From positions 22,166 to 86,165 of the forward strand of contig NZ_AZFK01000076.1 of assembly GCF_001435775.1 (NCBI RefSeq): a DNA stretch of 64,000 bases, read 5' to 3'. The notes below the pieces were generated by a model. It did no database searches, was not told where the DNA came from, and saw only the letters and a list, made by a program, of their open reading frames with translations. Origin of the DNA: Limosilactobacillus ingluviei DSM 15946. GTDB lineage: Bacteria; Bacillota; Bacilli; Lactobacillales; Lactobacillaceae. Shown piece by piece: positions 27,541 to 39,140 of this stretch (its first letter is position 1; each line of letters opens with the position of its first letter). A program made the translations under genes and the position numbers.

Positions 27541-28386
27541 GTGGGAATTCGTAAGTACAAAGGGACCACTAATGGTCGCCGGAATATGAACGGATACGAC
27601 TTCGCTGAAATCACGAAGACGACTCCGGAAAAGTCATTACTGGCACCATTAAAGCACACTGCTGGTCGTAACAACTACGGTCACATGACTGTTCGTCACC
27701 GTGGTGGTGGGACGAAGCGTCAATACCGGATCATCGACTTCAAGCGGATCAAGGATGATGTTCCAGCAACGGTTAAGGCAATCGAATACGATCCAAACCG
27801 GACTGCTAACATCGCATTGATCGTCTACGCTGACGGGATCAAGTCCTACATCTTGGCACCAAAGGGGCTTAAGGTTGGGATGACGGTTCAATCCGGTCCA
27901 GAAGCCGACATCAAGGTTGGTAACACGCTGCCACTGAAGAACATCCCAGTTGGGACTGTTATTCACAACATTGAATTGAAGCCAGGCAAGGGTGGTCAAT
28001 TAACCCGGGCCGCTGGGACTTCTGCTCAACTGTTGGGTAAGGAAGAAAAGTACGTATTGGTTCGCCTCTCATCTGGTGAAGTTCGGATGATCCTGGCTGC
28101 TTGCCGGGCAACGATCGGGGCAATGGGGAACGACGAACACGCCCTCTTGATCAAGGGGAAGGCCGGTCGGTCACGTTACGCTGGTCAACGGCCACACGTT
28201 CGTGGTTCTGTAATGAACCCTAACGACCACCCACACGGTGGTGGGGAAGGTAAGGCACCAGTTGGTTTACCATCACCACTGTCTCCATGGGGTAAGAAGA
28301 CTGTTGGTAAGAAGACTCGTTCACACAAGGCTCGTTCCAACAAGTTCATCGTTCGTGGTCGCAAGCGTGGTCCACACACTCGTTAA
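27541..28386 (+). CDS. rplB: Ribosomal protein L2
   Basis: Core 50S protein needed for subunit joining and peptidyl transfer. 281 residues with a GTG start; [17 protein letters not shown] near the N-terminus and the conserved [16 protein letters not shown] loop with the critical His near the C-terminus. Confidence 0.98.
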   Translation: MGIRKYKGTTNGRRNMNGYDFAEITKTTPEKSLLAPLKHTAGRNNYGHMTVRHRGGGTKRQYRIIDFKRIKDDVPATVKAIEYDPNRTANIALIVYADGIKSYILAPKGLKVGMTVQSGPEADIKVGNTLPLKNIPVGTVIHNIELKPGKGGQLTRAAGTSAQLLGKEEKYVLVRLSSGEVRMILAACRATIGAMGNDEHALLIKGKAGRSRYAGQRPHVRGSVMNPNDHPHGGGEGKAPVGLPSPLSPWGKKTVGKKTRSHKARSNKFIVRGRKRGPHTR

Positions 28387-28417
28387 TATCTAAACTTACC
28401 CGAGAGGAGGTACAAAA

Positions 28418-28702
28418 ATGGCTCGTAGTTTGAAAAAGGGACCGTTCGCTGATGCTCACCTGTTAAAGAAGGTTGAAGCACAAGCTGACAGTGAAAAGAA
28501 GACGGTCATCAAGACCTGGTCACGTCGCTCTACCATTTACCCAAGCTTCATTGGTTTAACCTTTGCAGTTTATGATGGTCGCAAGCACGTCCCAGTGTAC
28601 GTACAAGAAGACATGGTCGGTCACAAGCTTGGTGAATTTGTGCCAACGCGGACTTTCCATGGTCATGCATCTGACGACAAGAAGACTGGTAAGAAGAAGT
28701 AA
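28418..28702 (+). CDS. rpsS: Ribosomal protein S19
   Basis: 30S head protein of 94 residues; [16 protein letters not shown] start and [15 protein letters not shown] signature. GAGGAGG ribosome site; 15 bases before rplV. Confidence 0.98.
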   Translation: MARSLKKGPFADAHLLKKVEAQADSEKKTVIKTWSRRSTIYPSFIGLTFAVYDGRKHVPVYVQEDMVGHKLGEFVPTRTFHGHASDDKKTGKKK

Positions 28703-28717
28703 GGAGGGAATTGAGAA

Positions 28718-29065
28718 ATGGCTGAAAACGTTACTTCAGCTAAGGCAACTGCCAAGATGGTTCGGATCTCTGCCCGCAAGGTACGCCTTGTCTTGGACAC
28801 GATTCGCAACAAGACGGTTGCTGAAGCCTTTGCTATTCTGAAGTTCACTCCAAACGGTGCTGCTTCAGACGTCGAAAAAGTATTAAAATCTGCTGTTGCA
28901 AACGCTGAAAACAACTTTGACCTGGATCGGGCTTCATTGGTTGTTAGCGAAGCCTTTGCCAACGAAGGACCAACCTTAAAGCGGTTCCGTCCTCGTGCCA
29001 AGGGTTCTGCTTCACCAATCAACAAGCGGACCAGTCACATCACAGTGGTTGTTACAGAAAAATAG
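28718..29065 (+). CDS. rplV: Ribosomal protein L22
   Basis: 50S tunnel protein of 115 residues. [22 protein letters not shown] helix and the tunnel hairpin [24 protein letters not shown] are complete. Twelve bases before rpsC. Confidence 0.98.
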   Translation: MAENVTSAKATAKMVRISARKVRLVLDTIRNKTVAEAFAILKFTPNGAASDVEKVLKSAVANAENNFDLDRASLVVSEAFANEGPTLKRFRPRAKGSASPINKRTSHITVVVTEK

Positions 29066-29077
29066 GAGGAATGAATA

Positions 29078-29725
29078 GTGGGTCAAAAGATTAATCCTAA
29101 TGGTTTCCGTGTTGGGGTCATTCGTCCATGGACTGCTAAGTGGTATGCAGACAAGAACTACGCTGCTTACTTGAACGAAGACCTCCGGATCCGTCAATAC
29201 ATCGAAAAGCGACTTGCTGATGCCTCTGTGTCAACCATCGAAATTGAACGGGCTGCTAACCGCGTCAACGTTTCAATTCACACTGCACGGCCAGGGATGG
29301 TCATCGGTAAGGGTGGTTCAGAAGTTGAAGCACTTCGCTTGGAACTGAACAAGTTAACTGGCAAGCGGGTTCACATCAACGTAATCGAAATCAAGAAGCC
29401 TGACTTAGATGCTCACTTGGTTGGGGTTAACGTTGCTGAACAACTTGAAAACCGGATCGCCTTCCGGCGGGCAATGCGCGGTGCTATCCAACGCGCTATG
29501 CGGGCCGGTGCTAAGGGGATCAAGATCCAAGTTGCTGGGCGTTTGAACGGGGCAGATATGTCACGGATCGAATCCTACTCTGAAGGGACGGTTCCGCTGC
29601 ACACCCTGCGTGCCGACATCGACTACTCCTGGGATGAAGCCCGGACCACTTACGGTCAACTCGGGATCAAGACCTGGATCTACCGCGGTGAAGTTCTGCC
29701 AGAAAAGAAGAATGGAGGGAAGTAA
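29078..29725 (+). CDS. rpsC: Ribosomal protein S3
   Basis: 30S protein at the mRNA entry with helicase activity. 215 residues, GTG start; [17 protein letters not shown] start, KH domain loop [13 protein letters not shown] and the C-terminal domain with [21 protein letters not shown]. Three bases from rplP. Confidence 0.98.
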   Translation: MGQKINPNGFRVGVIRPWTAKWYADKNYAAYLNEDLRIRQYIEKRLADASVSTIEIERAANRVNVSIHTARPGMVIGKGGSEVEALRLELNKLTGKRVHINVIEIKKPDLDAHLVGVNVAEQLENRIAFRRAMRGAIQRAMRAGAKGIKIQVAGRLNGADMSRIESYSEGTVPLHTLRADIDYSWDEARTTYGQLGIKTWIYRGEVLPEKKNGGK

Positions 29726-29728
29726 GAC

Positions 29729-30163
29729 ATGTTAGTACCAAAGCGTGTAAAGCACCGTAAGGTTCAACGTGGCCACATGCGTGGTGAAGCTAAGGGTGGC
29801 AAGACCGTTAGCTTTGGTGAATTTGGTCTGCAAGCGTTGGATTCCCACTGGATTTCTAACCGTCAGATCGAAGCTGCTCGTATTGCAATGACCCGTCACA
29901 TGAAGCGTGGTGGTAAGGTTTGGATCAAGATCTTCCCACACCTTTCATACACTAGCAAGGGTGTTGGTGTCCGGATGGGTAATGGTAAGGGTGCTCCCGA
30001 AGGTTGGGTTGCCCCAGTTAAGCGCGGTAAGGTTATGTTTGAAGTTGCCGGGGTGCCTGAAGAAGTTGCCCGCGAAGCCCTTCGCCTTGCCGGTCAAAAG
30101 CTGCCAGTTCGCACTAAGATTTTAAAGCGTGAGGAAGTAGGTGGACAATCTAATGAAGACTAA
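29729..30163 (+). CDS. rplP: Ribosomal protein L16
   Basis: 50S protein contacting the A-site tRNA. 144 residues beginning [19 protein letters not shown], with the [17 protein letters not shown] loop. Its end overlaps the start of rpmC, implying coupled translation. Confidence 0.98.
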   Translation: MLVPKRVKHRKVQRGHMRGEAKGGKTVSFGEFGLQALDSHWISNRQIEAARIAMTRHMKRGGKVWIKIFPHLSYTSKGVGVRMGNGKGAPEGWVAPVKRGKVMFEVAGVPEEVAREALRLAGQKLPVRTKILKREEVGGQSNED

Positions 30164-30359
30164 AGATTTTGTACAAGAACTGAATGGATTAACCACTGAG
30201 CAATTGCTGAACCGGGAAAAGGAATTGAAGGAACAATTGTTTAACTTACGTTTCCAATTAGCAACCGGCCAGTTGGAAAACACTGCAAGCCTTAAGAGCG
30301 TTCGCAAGGATATTGCACGGGTTAAGACGGTTCTTCGCCAACAAGAATTAAACAAATAA
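30153..30359 (+). CDS. rpmC: Ribosomal protein L29
   Basis: Small helical hairpin protein near the tunnel exit. I choose ATG 30153 (68 residues, [10 protein letters not shown]) because AGGTGG lies eight bases upstream and the length fits; a GTG at 30141 would add four residues. It overlaps rplP by eleven bases. Confidence 0.95.
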   Translation: MKTKDFVQELNGLTTEQLLNREKELKEQLFNLRFQLATGQLENTASLKSVRKDIARVKTVLRQQELNK

Positions 30360-30383
30360 GAATACGAAAAGGAGGATTAGCGC

Positions 30384-30650
30384 ATGAGTGACGAACGTAA
30401 TGCACGTAAGGTGTACCAAGGTCGTGTCGTTTCTGACAAGATGGACAAGACGATTACTGTCGTAATTGACACTTACAAGAGTGCTCCAATTTACGGCAAG
30501 CGGGTTAAGTACTCCAAGAAGTTCTACGCCCACGATGAAAACAACGAAGCTCACGTAGGTGACACCGTTCAAATTATGGAAACGCGGCCATTGTCCGCAA
30601 AGAAGCGTTTCCGTCTTGTTAAGGTTGTTGAAAAGGCCGTTATCCTGTAA
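30384..30650 (+). CDS. rpsQ: Ribosomal protein S17
   Basis: 30S assembly protein of 88 residues, OB-fold: [22 protein letters not shown] and [35 protein letters not shown] ribosome site. Confidence 0.97.
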   Translation: MSDERNARKVYQGRVVSDKMDKTITVVIDTYKSAPIYGKRVKYSKKFYAHDENNEAHVGDTVQIMETRPLSAKKRFRLVKVVEKAVIL

Positions 30651-30708
30651 ACCTTAACCACATTCGTATTCTTAATTCTTACTTAGAGATGGAAGGAGGA
30701 CATTAACC

Positions 30709-31077
30709 GTGATTCAACAAGAAAGTCGGTTGAAGGTCGCTGATAACTCTGGTGCCCGCGAAATCTTGGTTATCAAGATTTTGGGTGGTTCTCGGGTTAA
30801 GACCGGTAATATTGGTGATATTATTGTTGCTACTGTAAAACAAGCAACACCAGGTGGCGTTGTCAAAAAGGGTGACGTTGTAAAGGCAGTTGTCGTACGG
30901 ACTAAGCACGGTCTGCACCGGAAGGATGGTTCTTACATCAAGTTTGATGAAAACGCAGCTGTTTTGATCAACAACGACAAGAGCCCAAAGGGTACCCGTA
31001 TTTTTGGCCCAATCGCTCGTGAGTTACGTGATGACGACTACATGAAGATCGTCTCACTGGCCCCAGAAGTTCTGTAA
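30709..31077 (+). CDS. rplN: Ribosomal protein L14
   Basis: 50S protein at the subunit bridge and target of the silencing factor RsfS. 122 residues, GTG start; [26 protein letters not shown] and [20 protein letters not shown] ends are canonical. Opens the spc segment after a 58-base gap with GGAGG. Confidence 0.98.
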   Translation: MIQQESRLKVADNSGAREILVIKILGGSRVKTGNIGDIIVATVKQATPGGVVKKGDVVKAVVVRTKHGLHRKDGSYIKFDENAAVLINNDKSPKGTRIFGPIARELRDDDYMKIVSLAPEVL

Positions 31078-31108
31078 GATTACCGAAAATAAGGAGGTGC
31101 ACTACCAC

Positions 31109-31417
31109 ATGTTTTTAAAGACAGGTGACAAGGTTCGCGTCATCACCGGTAAGGATAAGGGCAAGGAAGGCACGATCAAGAAGACCTTGGCAAAGGAAAA
31201 CCGCGTGATCGTTGAAGGTGTTAACATGATTAAGAAGCACCAAAAGCCAACCAGCATGAACCCTAACGGCGGCATCGTGGACACCGAAGCTCCAATTCAA
31301 GCTTCAAACGTGATGTTGATTGACCCATCCACCAACGAACCAACTCGGGTTGGCTTCCAAGTGGTTGATGGCAAGAAGGTTCGGATTGCCAAGAAGTCAG
31401 GCAAGCAAATTGACTAA
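31109..31417 (+). CDS. rplX: Ribosomal protein L24
   Basis: 50S assembly initiator with a KOW motif ([22 protein letters not shown]). The ATG at 31109 (102 residues) is chosen because AAGGAGGTG lies eleven bases upstream; a GTG inside that ribosome site is in frame and would be wrong. Confidence 0.97.
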   Translation: MFLKTGDKVRVITGKDKGKEGTIKKTLAKENRVIVEGVNMIKKHQKPTSMNPNGGIVDTEAPIQASNVMLIDPSTNEPTRVGFQVVDGKKVRIAKKSGKQID

Positions 31418-31446
31418 TTTTTCTGGGAAGGAGGAATAACTAGATT

Positions 31447-31989
31447 ATGGAAAACCGTTTAAAGGCTAAGTACGAAAATGAAGTTCGCCCAAGCCTGATC
31501 GAAAAGTTTAACTACTCTTCTGTAATGGCTACCCCAAAGATTGACAAGATTGTCTTGAACATGGGGGTTGGTGACGCTACGCAAAACTCCAAGAACTTGG
31601 ACGAAGCTGTCGAAGAATTAGGTCTGATCTCAGGTCAAAAGCCATTAATTACGAAGGCAAAGAAGTCTATCGCCGGCTTCCGTCTGCGTGAAGGGATGCA
31701 AATTGGTGCCAAGGTTACCTTGCGTGGTGAACGCATGTATGACTTCTTGGACAAGCTGATCAACGTTTCATTGCCTCGGGTGCGTGACTTCCGTGGGGTT
31801 TCCAACAAGTCCTTCGATGGTCGCGGTAACTACACTTTAGGGGTTCGGGAACAACTGATCTTCCCAGAAATTGATTACGATAACGTTAAGCGGGTTCGCG
31901 GGCTGGATATCGTCATTGTTACGACTGCTAACAGCGACGAAGAAGGTCACGAATTATTGGCACAATTAGGTATGCCATTCGCTAAGTAA
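31447..31989 (+). CDS. rplE: Ribosomal protein L5
   Basis: 50S central-protuberance protein that carries 5S rRNA. 180 residues: [30 protein letters not shown] and [16 protein letters not shown] are all present. Sixteen bases before rpsN. Confidence 0.98.
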   Translation: MENRLKAKYENEVRPSLIEKFNYSSVMATPKIDKIVLNMGVGDATQNSKNLDEAVEELGLISGQKPLITKAKKSIAGFRLREGMQIGAKVTLRGERMYDFLDKLINVSLPRVRDFRGVSNKSFDGRGNYTLGVREQLIFPEIDYDNVKRVRGLDIVIVTTANSDEEGHELLAQLGMPFAK

Positions 31990-32004
31990 AAGGAGGTTCC
32001 ACAA

Positions 32005-32190
32005 TTGGCTAAAAAATCAATGATCGCTAAGTGCAACCGTCCAGCCAAGTTCTCAACGCAAGAATACACGCGTTGCGAACGTTGTGGCCGTCCGCACTCA
32101 GTTTACCGTAAATTCCACTTATGCCGGATTTGCTTACGTGAACTTGCCCATGATGGTCAAATTCCTGGGATGAAGAAGGCTAGTTGGTAA
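32005..32190 (+). CDS. rpsN: Ribosomal protein S14, zinc-binding type Z
   Basis: 30S head protein of 61 residues with a zinc site: C24, C27, C40 and C43 in [12 protein letters not shown] and LCRICLREL. The initiation codon is TTG with AGGAGG ahead. Many Firmicutes carry a second, zinc-free S14 for zinc starvation elsewhere; none is seen in this window. Confidence 0.97.
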   Translation: MAKKSMIAKCNRPAKFSTQEYTRCERCGRPHSVYRKFHLCRICLRELAHDGQIPGMKKASW

Positions 32191-32222
32191 ACAAATCAAC
32201 GACAAAAGGAGGAAAAAACACG

Positions 32223-32621
32223 ATGTCTATGAGTGATCCAATTGCAGATTTCTTAACTCGTATTCGGAACGCCAACTTGGCACACCACGAATCAGTTGAA
32301 GCACCTGCATCAAAGATGAAGAAGGACATCGCCGAAATCTTGAAGCAAGAAGGCTTCATTCGCGATGTTGAATACGTAGATGACAACAAGCAAGGCATCA
32401 TCCGTGTCTTCTTGAAGTACGGCAAGGACGGCGAACGGGTTATCTCTGGTTTGAAGCGGATTTCCAAGCCAGGGCTGCGTTCTTACGTCAAGGCTGATGC
32501 TGTGCCAAAGGTCTTGAATGGTTTAGGGATTGCCATTATCTCAACGTCCAACGGCGTTGTGACTGACAAGGTTGCCCGGGCCAAGAAGGTCGGTGGCGAA
32601 GTCATCGCTTACGTATGGTAA
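32223..32621 (+). CDS. rpsH: Ribosomal protein S8
   Basis: 30S central-domain protein, 132 residues from ATG 32223 behind AAAGGAGG; an upstream in-frame GTG falls at the end of rpsN and is not used. Landmarks: [17 protein letters not shown] and the C-terminal [24 protein letters not shown]. Confidence 0.97.
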   Translation: MSMSDPIADFLTRIRNANLAHHESVEAPASKMKKDIAEILKQEGFIRDVEYVDDNKQGIIRVFLKYGKDGERVISGLKRISKPGLRSYVKADAVPKVLNGLGIAIISTSNGVVTDKVARAKKVGGEVIAYVW

Positions 32622-32649
32622 TCAAATTTAACGGTTAGGAGGTGTAGAA

Positions 32650-33186
32650 ATGAGTCGTATTGGTTACAAAGAAATTGACCTGCCAGAAAACGTAGAAGTT
32701 ACTCAAGCCGGTGACGTGGTTACGGTTAAGGGTCCTAAGGGTACGCTTTCCCGTGAAATTTCACCATTGATTAAGATGAGCGTTGAAGGCAACGTGGTGA
32801 AGTTTGAACGTTCCGCTGAAGACAACAAGACGCGCGCCCTGCACGGGACGACGCGGGCAAACGTCAACAACATGGTTGAAGGGGTTACGAACGGCTTCAA
32901 GAAGACCATGAAGTTAGTCGGGGTTGGTTACCGGGCCCAATTCAAGGGTGACAAGCTGATCTTGACGGTTGGTTACTCCAACCCGGTTGAAATGGACAAG
33001 CCAGCGGATCTGGACGTTAAGGTTCCTGACAACACCACGATCGAAATCAGCGGGATCGACAAGCAAGCCGTTGGGGACTTCGCTGCTGAAGTCCGGGCCG
33101 TTCGGTCACCAGAACCTTACAAGGGTAAGGGTATTCGCTACGAAAACGAACACATCTCCCTTAAGGAAGGTAAGACTGGTAAGTAA
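32650..33186 (+). CDS. rplF: Ribosomal protein L6
   Basis: 50S protein at the factor-binding site, two repeated domains, 178 residues. Ends with the signature [32 protein letters not shown] ribosome site. Confidence 0.98.
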   Translation: MSRIGYKEIDLPENVEVTQAGDVVTVKGPKGTLSREISPLIKMSVEGNVVKFERSAEDNKTRALHGTTRANVNNMVEGVTNGFKKTMKLVGVGYRAQFKGDKLILTVGYSNPVEMDKPADLDVKVPDNTTIEISGIDKQAVGDFAAEVRAVRSPEPYKGKGIRYENEHISLKEGKTGK

Positions 33187-33242
33187 TCGTTACTTGCTAG
33201 CAAGTTAACTAATCATAAAATAAATTTATAGAGGTGAAAATT

Positions 33243-33599
33243 GTGATTTCTAAGCCAGATAAGAACAAGATCCGTCAACGTCGCCACAAGCGCGTTCGCG
33301 GGAAGATCTCTGGTACTGCAGAGCGCCCACGTTTAAGTGTTTACCGTTCCAACAAAAACATTTACGCTCAATTGATTGATGACGTAAAGGGTGTGACGCT
33401 CGCAAGTGCCTCAACTTTGGACAGTGAAGTAAGTGGCAAGACCAAGTCTGAACAAGCTGCCGGCGTTGGTGCTTTGATTGCCAAGCGCGGGGTTGAAAAG
33501 AACATTTCCGTTGTTGTTTTCGACCGGGGTGGCTACCTGTACCACGGTCGGGTACAAGCCTTGGCTGAAGCTGCTCGCGAAAACGGTCTGCAATTCTAA
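33243..33599 (+). CDS. rplR: Ribosomal protein L18
   Basis: 5S rRNA-binding protein, 118 residues from GTG 33243 (VISKPDKNK). GAGGTG ends seven bases before this GTG; the in-frame GTG at 33234 lies within the ribosome site. [20 protein letters not shown] and [24 protein letters not shown] are typical. Confidence 0.97.
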   Translation: MISKPDKNKIRQRRHKRVRGKISGTAERPRLSVYRSNKNIYAQLIDDVKGVTLASASTLDSEVSGKTKSEQAAGVGALIAKRGVEKNISVVVFDRGGYLYHGRVQALAEAARENGLQF

Positions 33600-33620
33600 G
33601 AAAAGGAGGAATAACCCGTA

Positions 33621-34130
33621 ATGGCATCATCATCATTTATTGATCCAGCTAAGTTGGATCTGGAAGATCAAGTCGTTTCCATCAACCGGATCACCAAGGT
33701 TGTTAAGGGTGGTCGTCGTCTGCGTTTTGCAGCCTTGGTTGTTGTCGGCGACAAGAACGGCCACGTTGGTTTTGGGACTGGGAAGGCCCAAGAAGTTCCT
33801 GAAGCAATTCGGAAGGCTTCTGCCGCAGCACAAAAGAACTTGATCGAAGTGCCAGTAGTAGGTACTACGATTCCTCACGAAGTAATCGGTACTTACGGCG
33901 GTGGTAAGATTTTGCTTAAGCCTGCTGTTGAAGGTTCCGGGGTTGCTGCTGGGGGTGCAGTTCGTAACGTTATGGAACTCGCCGGGATTGACGACGTTAC
34001 TTCCAAGCGGCTTGGGAGCAACACGCCAATCAACGTTGTACGGGCAACCTTTGAAGGTTTGAAGGCCTTGAAGAGTGCGGAAGAAGTTGCTAAGTTGCGT
34101 GGCGTTTCTGTTGACCACTTGGCAGAATAG
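33621..34130 (+). CDS. rpsE: Ribosomal protein S5
   Basis: 30S decoding-fidelity protein (spectinomycin site), 169 residues. [35 protein letters not shown] in the N-terminal dsRNA-binding domain. Eleven bases before rpmD. Confidence 0.98.
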   Translation: MASSSFIDPAKLDLEDQVVSINRITKVVKGGRRLRFAALVVVGDKNGHVGFGTGKAQEVPEAIRKASAAAQKNLIEVPVVGTTIPHEVIGTYGGGKILLKPAVEGSGVAAGGAVRNVMELAGIDDVTSKRLGSNTPINVVRATFEGLKALKSAEEVAKLRGVSVDHLAE

Positions 34131-34141
34131 GAGGACATATC

Positions 34142-34324
34142 ATGGCTAAAGTTAAAGTTACTTTAATCCGGAGTGCTGCCCACCGCCAACCAACTCAACG
34201 TCGGACTGTTAAGGCGCTGGGCCTTGGCAAGATTAACAGCTCCGTTATCCTCCCAGATAACGCGGCTACTCGTGGGGCAATCTTTAAGGTCGCTCACTTA
34301 GTTTCGATTGAAGAAGTTAAGTAA
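34142..34324 (+). CDS. rpmD: Ribosomal protein L30
   Basis: Small 50S protein, 60 residues, [37 protein letters not shown] at the end of rpsE. Confidence 0.97.
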   Translation: MAKVKVTLIRSAAHRQPTQRRTVKALGLGKINSSVILPDNAATRGAIFKVAHLVSIEEVK

Positions 34325-34354
34325 TTAAAAACTAAATAAGGAGGTGCCTATCAC

Positions 34355-34792
34355 ATGAAGTTAAACGAATTGCAACCTGCTGAAGGTTCTCGTTTTAAGC
34401 GTCTGCGCAAGGGACGCGGTCTTTCATCCGGCCACGGTTTTACGTCTGGTCGGGGGACCAAGGGTCAAAAGGCGCACGGTAAGACGCGTCTTGGCTTCGA
34501 AGGGGGCCAAATGCCACTCTACCGGCAAAAGCCAAAGCGTGGTTTTACCAGCATGAACCACAAGGATTACGCCTTGGTTAGCTTAACGACTTTAAACACC
34601 CGTTTTGAAGACGGGGCTGAAGTTACGCCAGAAGCTTTGATGGCAGCTGGGATCGTTAAGAACCAAAAGAGCGGGATCAAGGTTCTGGGGAATGGTCAAC
34701 TCACCAAGAAGTTAACGGTCAAGGCCCACCAATTCTCTGCTTCTGCTAAAGCAGCGATTGAAGCAGCCGGTGGTACGACTGAGGTGATTTAA
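34355..34792 (+). CDS. rplO: Ribosomal protein L15
   Basis: 50S protein with a long Gly/Arg-rich N-terminal extension ([26 protein letters not shown]), 145 residues. Its TAA shares one base with the secY ATG. Confidence 0.98.
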   Translation: MKLNELQPAEGSRFKRLRKGRGLSSGHGFTSGRGTKGQKAHGKTRLGFEGGQMPLYRQKPKRGFTSMNHKDYALVSLTTLNTRFEDGAEVTPEALMAAGIVKNQKSGIKVLGNGQLTKKLTVKAHQFSASAKAAIEAAGGTTEVI

Positions 34793-36099
34793 TGTTTTCA
34801 ACCGCCAGAAATGCATTCAAGGTTAAAGAAATCCGTTCGCGGATTCTTTTTACCTTGTTTGTGTTGGTTGTTTACCGGTTAGGTGCATCAATTACGGTTC
34901 CGGGGGTTAATGCCGCTGCCTTGACGCAACTCTCTTCATCGGGATTAGCGTCGATTCTGAATACGTTCAGTGGGGGCGGACTCCAGAATTATTCGTTATT
35001 TGCAATGGGGGTTTCACCTTATATCACGGCCCAAATTGTGGTTCAGTTGCTGCAAATGGACATCGTACCGAAGTTCGTGGAATGGAGCAAGCAAGGTGAA
35101 GTGGGACGTCGGAAGTTAAATCAGGCGACCCGTTGGTTAACTATTGTTCTAGGTTTCGTCCAGTCAATTGGGATTACCGCTGGATTTAATGCGCTCAGCA
35201 CAATTAAATTGGTGAACAATCCTGGGGTTGAAACCTATTTAACGATCGGTCTGATTCTGACGGCCGGAACGATGTTTGCCACCTGGATGGGTGACATGAT
35301 CACCGAGCGGGGGTTAGGGAACGGGGTTTCCGTTCTGATCTTCGCCGGGATCATCGCTTCGATGCCTTCAGGGATCAGCCAACTCTGGAACGACCAAATT
35401 ACTGGTGAATCCGGTACGGACCTCTGGATGGGGATTGGGTTCATCGCCTTGGTTGTGGTTGCCCTATTGATTATCGTGGCGTTCGTTACTTGGGTGCAAC
35501 AAGCGGAACGGCGGTTGCCGATCCAATACACCCGACGGACCACGACTTCGCCAAAGAACAGTTACCTGCCGTTGAAGTTAAATGTTTCCGGGGTGATTCC
35601 GGTGATTTTTGCCGGCTCCTTTATTTCTACGCCCCAAACGATTCTGATGGCTTTCCAGAAGAATCATGGTGGCGATACTTGGTATCAAGTTATGACGGAA
35701 ATCTTTAATTTACAGTCCACGGCGGGGATCAGCCTGTACATCTTTTTGATTGTGATCTTTACTTTCTTCTACGCCTTTGTTCAGGTCAACCCTGAAAAGT
35801 TAGCGGAAAACTTGCAAAAGCAAGGGAGTTACATCACAGGAGTTTGGCCGGGGAAAGGAACCCAGGACTATGTGTCCGGGCTCTTAATGCGGTTGAGCTC
35901 AGTGGGGTCACTTTTCTTAGGGCTGGTTTCATTGATTCCACTGCTGGCCAGCAATATTTGGAACCTCAGCCAGTCAATTGGCTTAGGGGGGACGAGTTTG
36001 CTGATCGTGGTGCAAATCGCTTTGGACGTCAACCGGCAATTAAATGGTCTTACAATGAAGCGCGAGTACATCGGCTTCATTCACGATGGAGAAGCTTAA
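34792..36099 (+). CDS. secY: Protein translocase subunit SecY
   Basis: Channel-forming subunit of the Sec translocase, ten transmembrane helices in 435 residues. Landmarks: VYRLGASITVPGVN in helix 1 and plug, GVSPYITAQIVVQLLQMD, ERGLGNGVSVLIFAGI, and the C-terminal KREYIGFIHDGEA. Its start overlaps the rplO stop by one base. secG, its partner, is encoded at 9.4 kb. Confidence 0.98.
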   Translation: MFSTARNAFKVKEIRSRILFTLFVLVVYRLGASITVPGVNAAALTQLSSSGLASILNTFSGGGLQNYSLFAMGVSPYITAQIVVQLLQMDIVPKFVEWSKQGEVGRRKLNQATRWLTIVLGFVQSIGITAGFNALSTIKLVNNPGVETYLTIGLILTAGTMFATWMGDMITERGLGNGVSVLIFAGIIASMPSGISQLWNDQITGESGTDLWMGIGFIALVVVALLIIVAFVTWVQQAERRLPIQYTRRTTTSPKNSYLPLKLNVSGVIPVIFAGSFISTPQTILMAFQKNHGGDTWYQVMTEIFNLQSTAGISLYIFLIVIFTFFYAFVQVNPEKLAENLQKQGSYITGVWPGKGTQDYVSGLLMRLSSVGSLFLGLVSLIPLLASNIWNLSQSIGLGGTSLLIVVQIALDVNRQLNGLTMKREYIGFIHDGEA

Positions 36100-36768
<669 letters not shown>

Positions 36769-36786
36769 GCGAAAGAAAGGTTTATC

Positions 36787-36815
36787 TTGCATCACGGGAT
36801 AAGCTGTGTTAAACT
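36787..36815 (+). promoter_or_regulatory. Promoter between adk and infA
   Basis: TTGCAT, 17-base spacer, TAAACT; predicted start near 36,822, about 15 bases before a terminator-type hairpin. Confidence 0.55.
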
Positions 36816-36838
36816 ATGCAAGGTTTATCTAGCTCGCA

Positions 36839-36869
36839 GTGGGTAGCGGATTTCCGCTTCCCACCTTTT
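36839..36869 (+). terminator. Terminator/attenuator before infA
   Basis: GTGGGTAGCGGA pairs with TCCGCTTCCCAC (one mismatch) around a T-rich loop, followed by CTTTTTA. It lies after an internal promoter and 40 bases before infA, so it may attenuate both read-through and new transcripts. Confidence 0.7.
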
Positions 36870-36907
36870 TACGTAAATTCTGAGAAACGGCAAGGAGGAA
36901 CCGCGCA

Positions 36908-37126
36908 GTGGCAAAAGCCGATGTAATCGAAGTCGAAGGGAAGGTTACTGAAACCTTACCCAACGCAATGTTCAAAGTTGAATTGGAAAATGGGGTTGAG
37001 ATTTTAGCCCACGTTTCTGGGAAGATTCGGATGCACTACATCAAGATCTTGCCTGGGGACCGGGTCAAAGTGGAAATGTCCCCGTATGATCTGACCAAGG
37101 GCCGGATTACTTTCCGCTTCAAATAA
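36908..37126 (+). CDS. infA: Translation initiation factor IF-1
   Basis: OB-fold factor that blocks the A site during initiation. 72 residues with GTG start behind [66 protein letters not shown]. Full length and canonical. Confidence 0.97.
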   Translation: MAKADVIEVEGKVTETLPNAMFKVELENGVEILAHVSGKIRMHYIKILPGDRVKVEMSPYDLTKGRITFRFK

Positions 37127-37153
37127 ATCTGGATTTTAGGAGGATTATTTACA

Positions 37154-37270
37154 ATGAAAGTACGTCCATCAGTAAAGAAGATGTGCGATAACTGCAAGAT
37201 TGTCAAGCGTCGTGGCCGGGTTATGGTAATTTGCTCTAACCCGAAGCACAAGCAACGTCAAGGCAAGTAA
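37154..37270 (+). CDS. rpmJ: Ribosomal protein L36
   Basis: Smallest 50S protein, 38 residues, starting [17 protein letters not shown]. It has the zinc ligands C11, C14, C27 and H32 (zinc-type). AGGAGG lies about ten bases before ATG. It sits in its standard place between infA and rpsM. Confidence 0.97.
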   Translation: MKVRPSVKKMCDNCKIVKRRGRVMVICSNPKHKQRQGK

Positions 37271-37296
37271 TTTAACTTTTTAAAGGAGGTGCAATA

Positions 37297-37662
37297 ATGG
37301 CTCGTATTGCAGGTGTCGATTTACCTCGTGACAAGCGAATCGTGATCGGCTTAACTTACATTTTTGGGATTGGTAACACTACTGCGCACAAGATCTTGGA
37401 AGCCGCTGGGGTTTCAGAAGATATCCGGGTTCGTGATTTGACGCCGGATCAAGAAGAAAAGATCCGTTCGCAAGTGGAAAACTTAAAGGTTGAAGGGGAT
37501 CTTCGGCGTGAAGTTTCCTTAAACATCAAGCGGCTCCAAGAAATTGGTTCTTACCGTGGGATGCGTCACCGTCGTGGGTTACCAGTTCGTGGTCAACACA
37601 CGAAGAACAACGCCCGGACTCGTAAGGGTAAGGCCGTTGCGATCGCTAACAAGAAGAAGTAA
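37297..37662 (+). CDS. rpsM: Ribosomal protein S13
   Basis: 30S head protein at the subunit bridge, 121 residues: [24 protein letters not shown] and the tail [29 protein letters not shown] ribosome site. Confidence 0.98.
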   Translation: MARIAGVDLPRDKRIVIGLTYIFGIGNTTAHKILEAAGVSEDIRVRDLTPDQEEKIRSQVENLKVEGDLRREVSLNIKRLQEIGSYRGMRHRRGLPVRGQHTKNNARTRKGKAVAIANKKK

Positions 37663-37695
37663 TTATATAATATAGTAAAGGAGGTTAGTTAGTTT

Positions 37696-38085
37696 ATGGC
37701 AACCAAAAAGGGTACGCGCAAGCGTCGTGTAAAGAAGAATGTCGAAACTGGGGTTGCGCACATTCACTCCACGTTTAACAACACTTTGATCATGATCACC
37801 GATGTTCAAGGGAACGCGGTAGCTTGGTCTTCAGCTGGTGTCTTGGGCTTCAAGGGGAGCCGGAAGTCAACGCCATTTGCTGCTCAAATGGCATCTGAAG
37901 CCGCTGCTAAGCAAGCCATGGAACATGGTATGAAGACGGTTGAAGTTGAAGTTAAGGGTCCTGGTTCTGGTCGTGAATCTGCCATCCGGGCACTGCAAGC
38001 AACTGGGCTTGAAGTTACTGCTATCCGCGATGTAACTCCAGTGCCGCACAACGGTTCTCGTCCTCCAAAGCGTCGTCGTGTTTAA
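37696..38085 (+). CDS. rpsK: Ribosomal protein S11
   Basis: 30S platform protein, 129 residues: [18 protein letters not shown] and the end [18 protein letters not shown]. Cotranscribed with rpoA after an 83-base gap. Confidence 0.98.
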   Translation: MATKKGTRKRRVKKNVETGVAHIHSTFNNTLIMITDVQGNAVAWSSAGVLGFKGSRKSTPFAAQMASEAAAKQAMEHGMKTVEVEVKGPGSGRESAIRALQATGLEVTAIRDVTPVPHNGSRPPKRRRV

Positions 38086-38168
38086 TTTGCATCACCGGCG
38101 ATGTTTCTGTCGACCAGATGCCTTTTTTATGAAATACGATCCGCGTTTGAAAGGGGTACTAGAGTAGA

Positions 38169-39110
38169 ATGATCGAATTTGAAAAACCAAACATTCACAA
38201 AGTTGAAGAAACCGACAACTACGGTAAGTTTGTTGTTGAACCGTTAGAACGCGGTTACGGGACGACGCTCGGCAATTCTCTTCGGCGTGTAATGCTGGCT
38301 TCTTTGCCGGGGGCGGCAATTACGAGTATTGACATTGACGGTGTTTTGCATGAATTCAGCACCGTTGAAGGGGTTACGGAAGACGTAACGCAAATTGTCT
38401 TGAACTTGAAGAAAGTTGCTTTGAAGATCGAATCCGAAGACGCCAAGAACCTTGAATTGGATGTTAAGGGTCCGGCTGAAGTAACCGCCGCTGATATCCA
38501 GGCTGATGGGGACGTGACGATCTTGAACCCAGATCTGCACATTGCTACCGTTGCCGACGGGGCTGAATTGCACATGCGGATGACGGCTGACACTGGTCGG
38601 GGTTACAACTCGGCTGATGTTAACAAGGCACGGATGGATCTGGCGATCGGTGTTTTACCAATCGACTCAATCTACACCCCAATTGAACGCGTTAACTACA
38701 CCGTGGAAAACACGCGGGTGGGTCAAAGCAATGACTATGACAAGTTAACCTTAGACGTATGGACTGATGGTTCCTTGACGCCAACGGAAGCAATCAGTTT
38801 AGCCGCTAAGATCTTGACTTCCCACTTGACGATGTTTGTCAACCTGACCCAAGAAGCACAAGATGCGCAAGTGATGGTTGAACGGGAAGAAACGCACCAA
38901 GAAAAGGTACTGGATAAGACAATCGAAGAACTTGATTTGTCAGTTCGTTCTTACAACTGTCTGAAGCGGGCAGATATCCAAACCGTGAAGGACTTAACGG
39001 AACGGACCGAAGCTGACATGATGAAGGTACGTAACCTTGGTCAAAAGTCACTGGAAGAAATCAAGCTCAAGTTAGCTGACCTTGGCGTTGGGTTTCGCCA
39101 AGAAGACTAA
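38169..39110 (+). CDS. rpoA: RNA polymerase subunit alpha
   Basis: Dimerises to seed RNA polymerase assembly and contacts activators and UP elements. 313 residues: N-terminal domain with [23 protein letters not shown], linker, and C-terminal domain with [16 protein letters not shown] and [23 protein letters not shown]. The ribosome site (GAAAGGGGT) is weaker than for the neighbouring ribosomal genes. Confidence 0.98.
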   Translation: MIEFEKPNIHKVEETDNYGKFVVEPLERGYGTTLGNSLRRVMLASLPGAAITSIDIDGVLHEFSTVEGVTEDVTQIVLNLKKVALKIESEDAKNLELDVKGPAEVTAADIQADGDVTILNPDLHIATVADGAELHMRMTADTGRGYNSADVNKARMDLAIGVLPIDSIYTPIERVNYTVENTRVGQSNDYDKLTLDVWTDGSLTPTEAISLAAKILTSHLTMFVNLTQEAQDAQVMVEREETHQEKVLDKTIEELDLSVRSYNCLKRADIQTVKDLTERTEADMMKVRNLGQKSLEEIKLKLADLGVGFRQED

Positions 39111-39140
39111 TTAAATTTATCAATTAAAGGAGGGACACTC

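Noticed and set aside
33633..34118. 161-residue open frame antisense to rpsE
   Set aside because: Shadow of a highly biased ribosomal gene.
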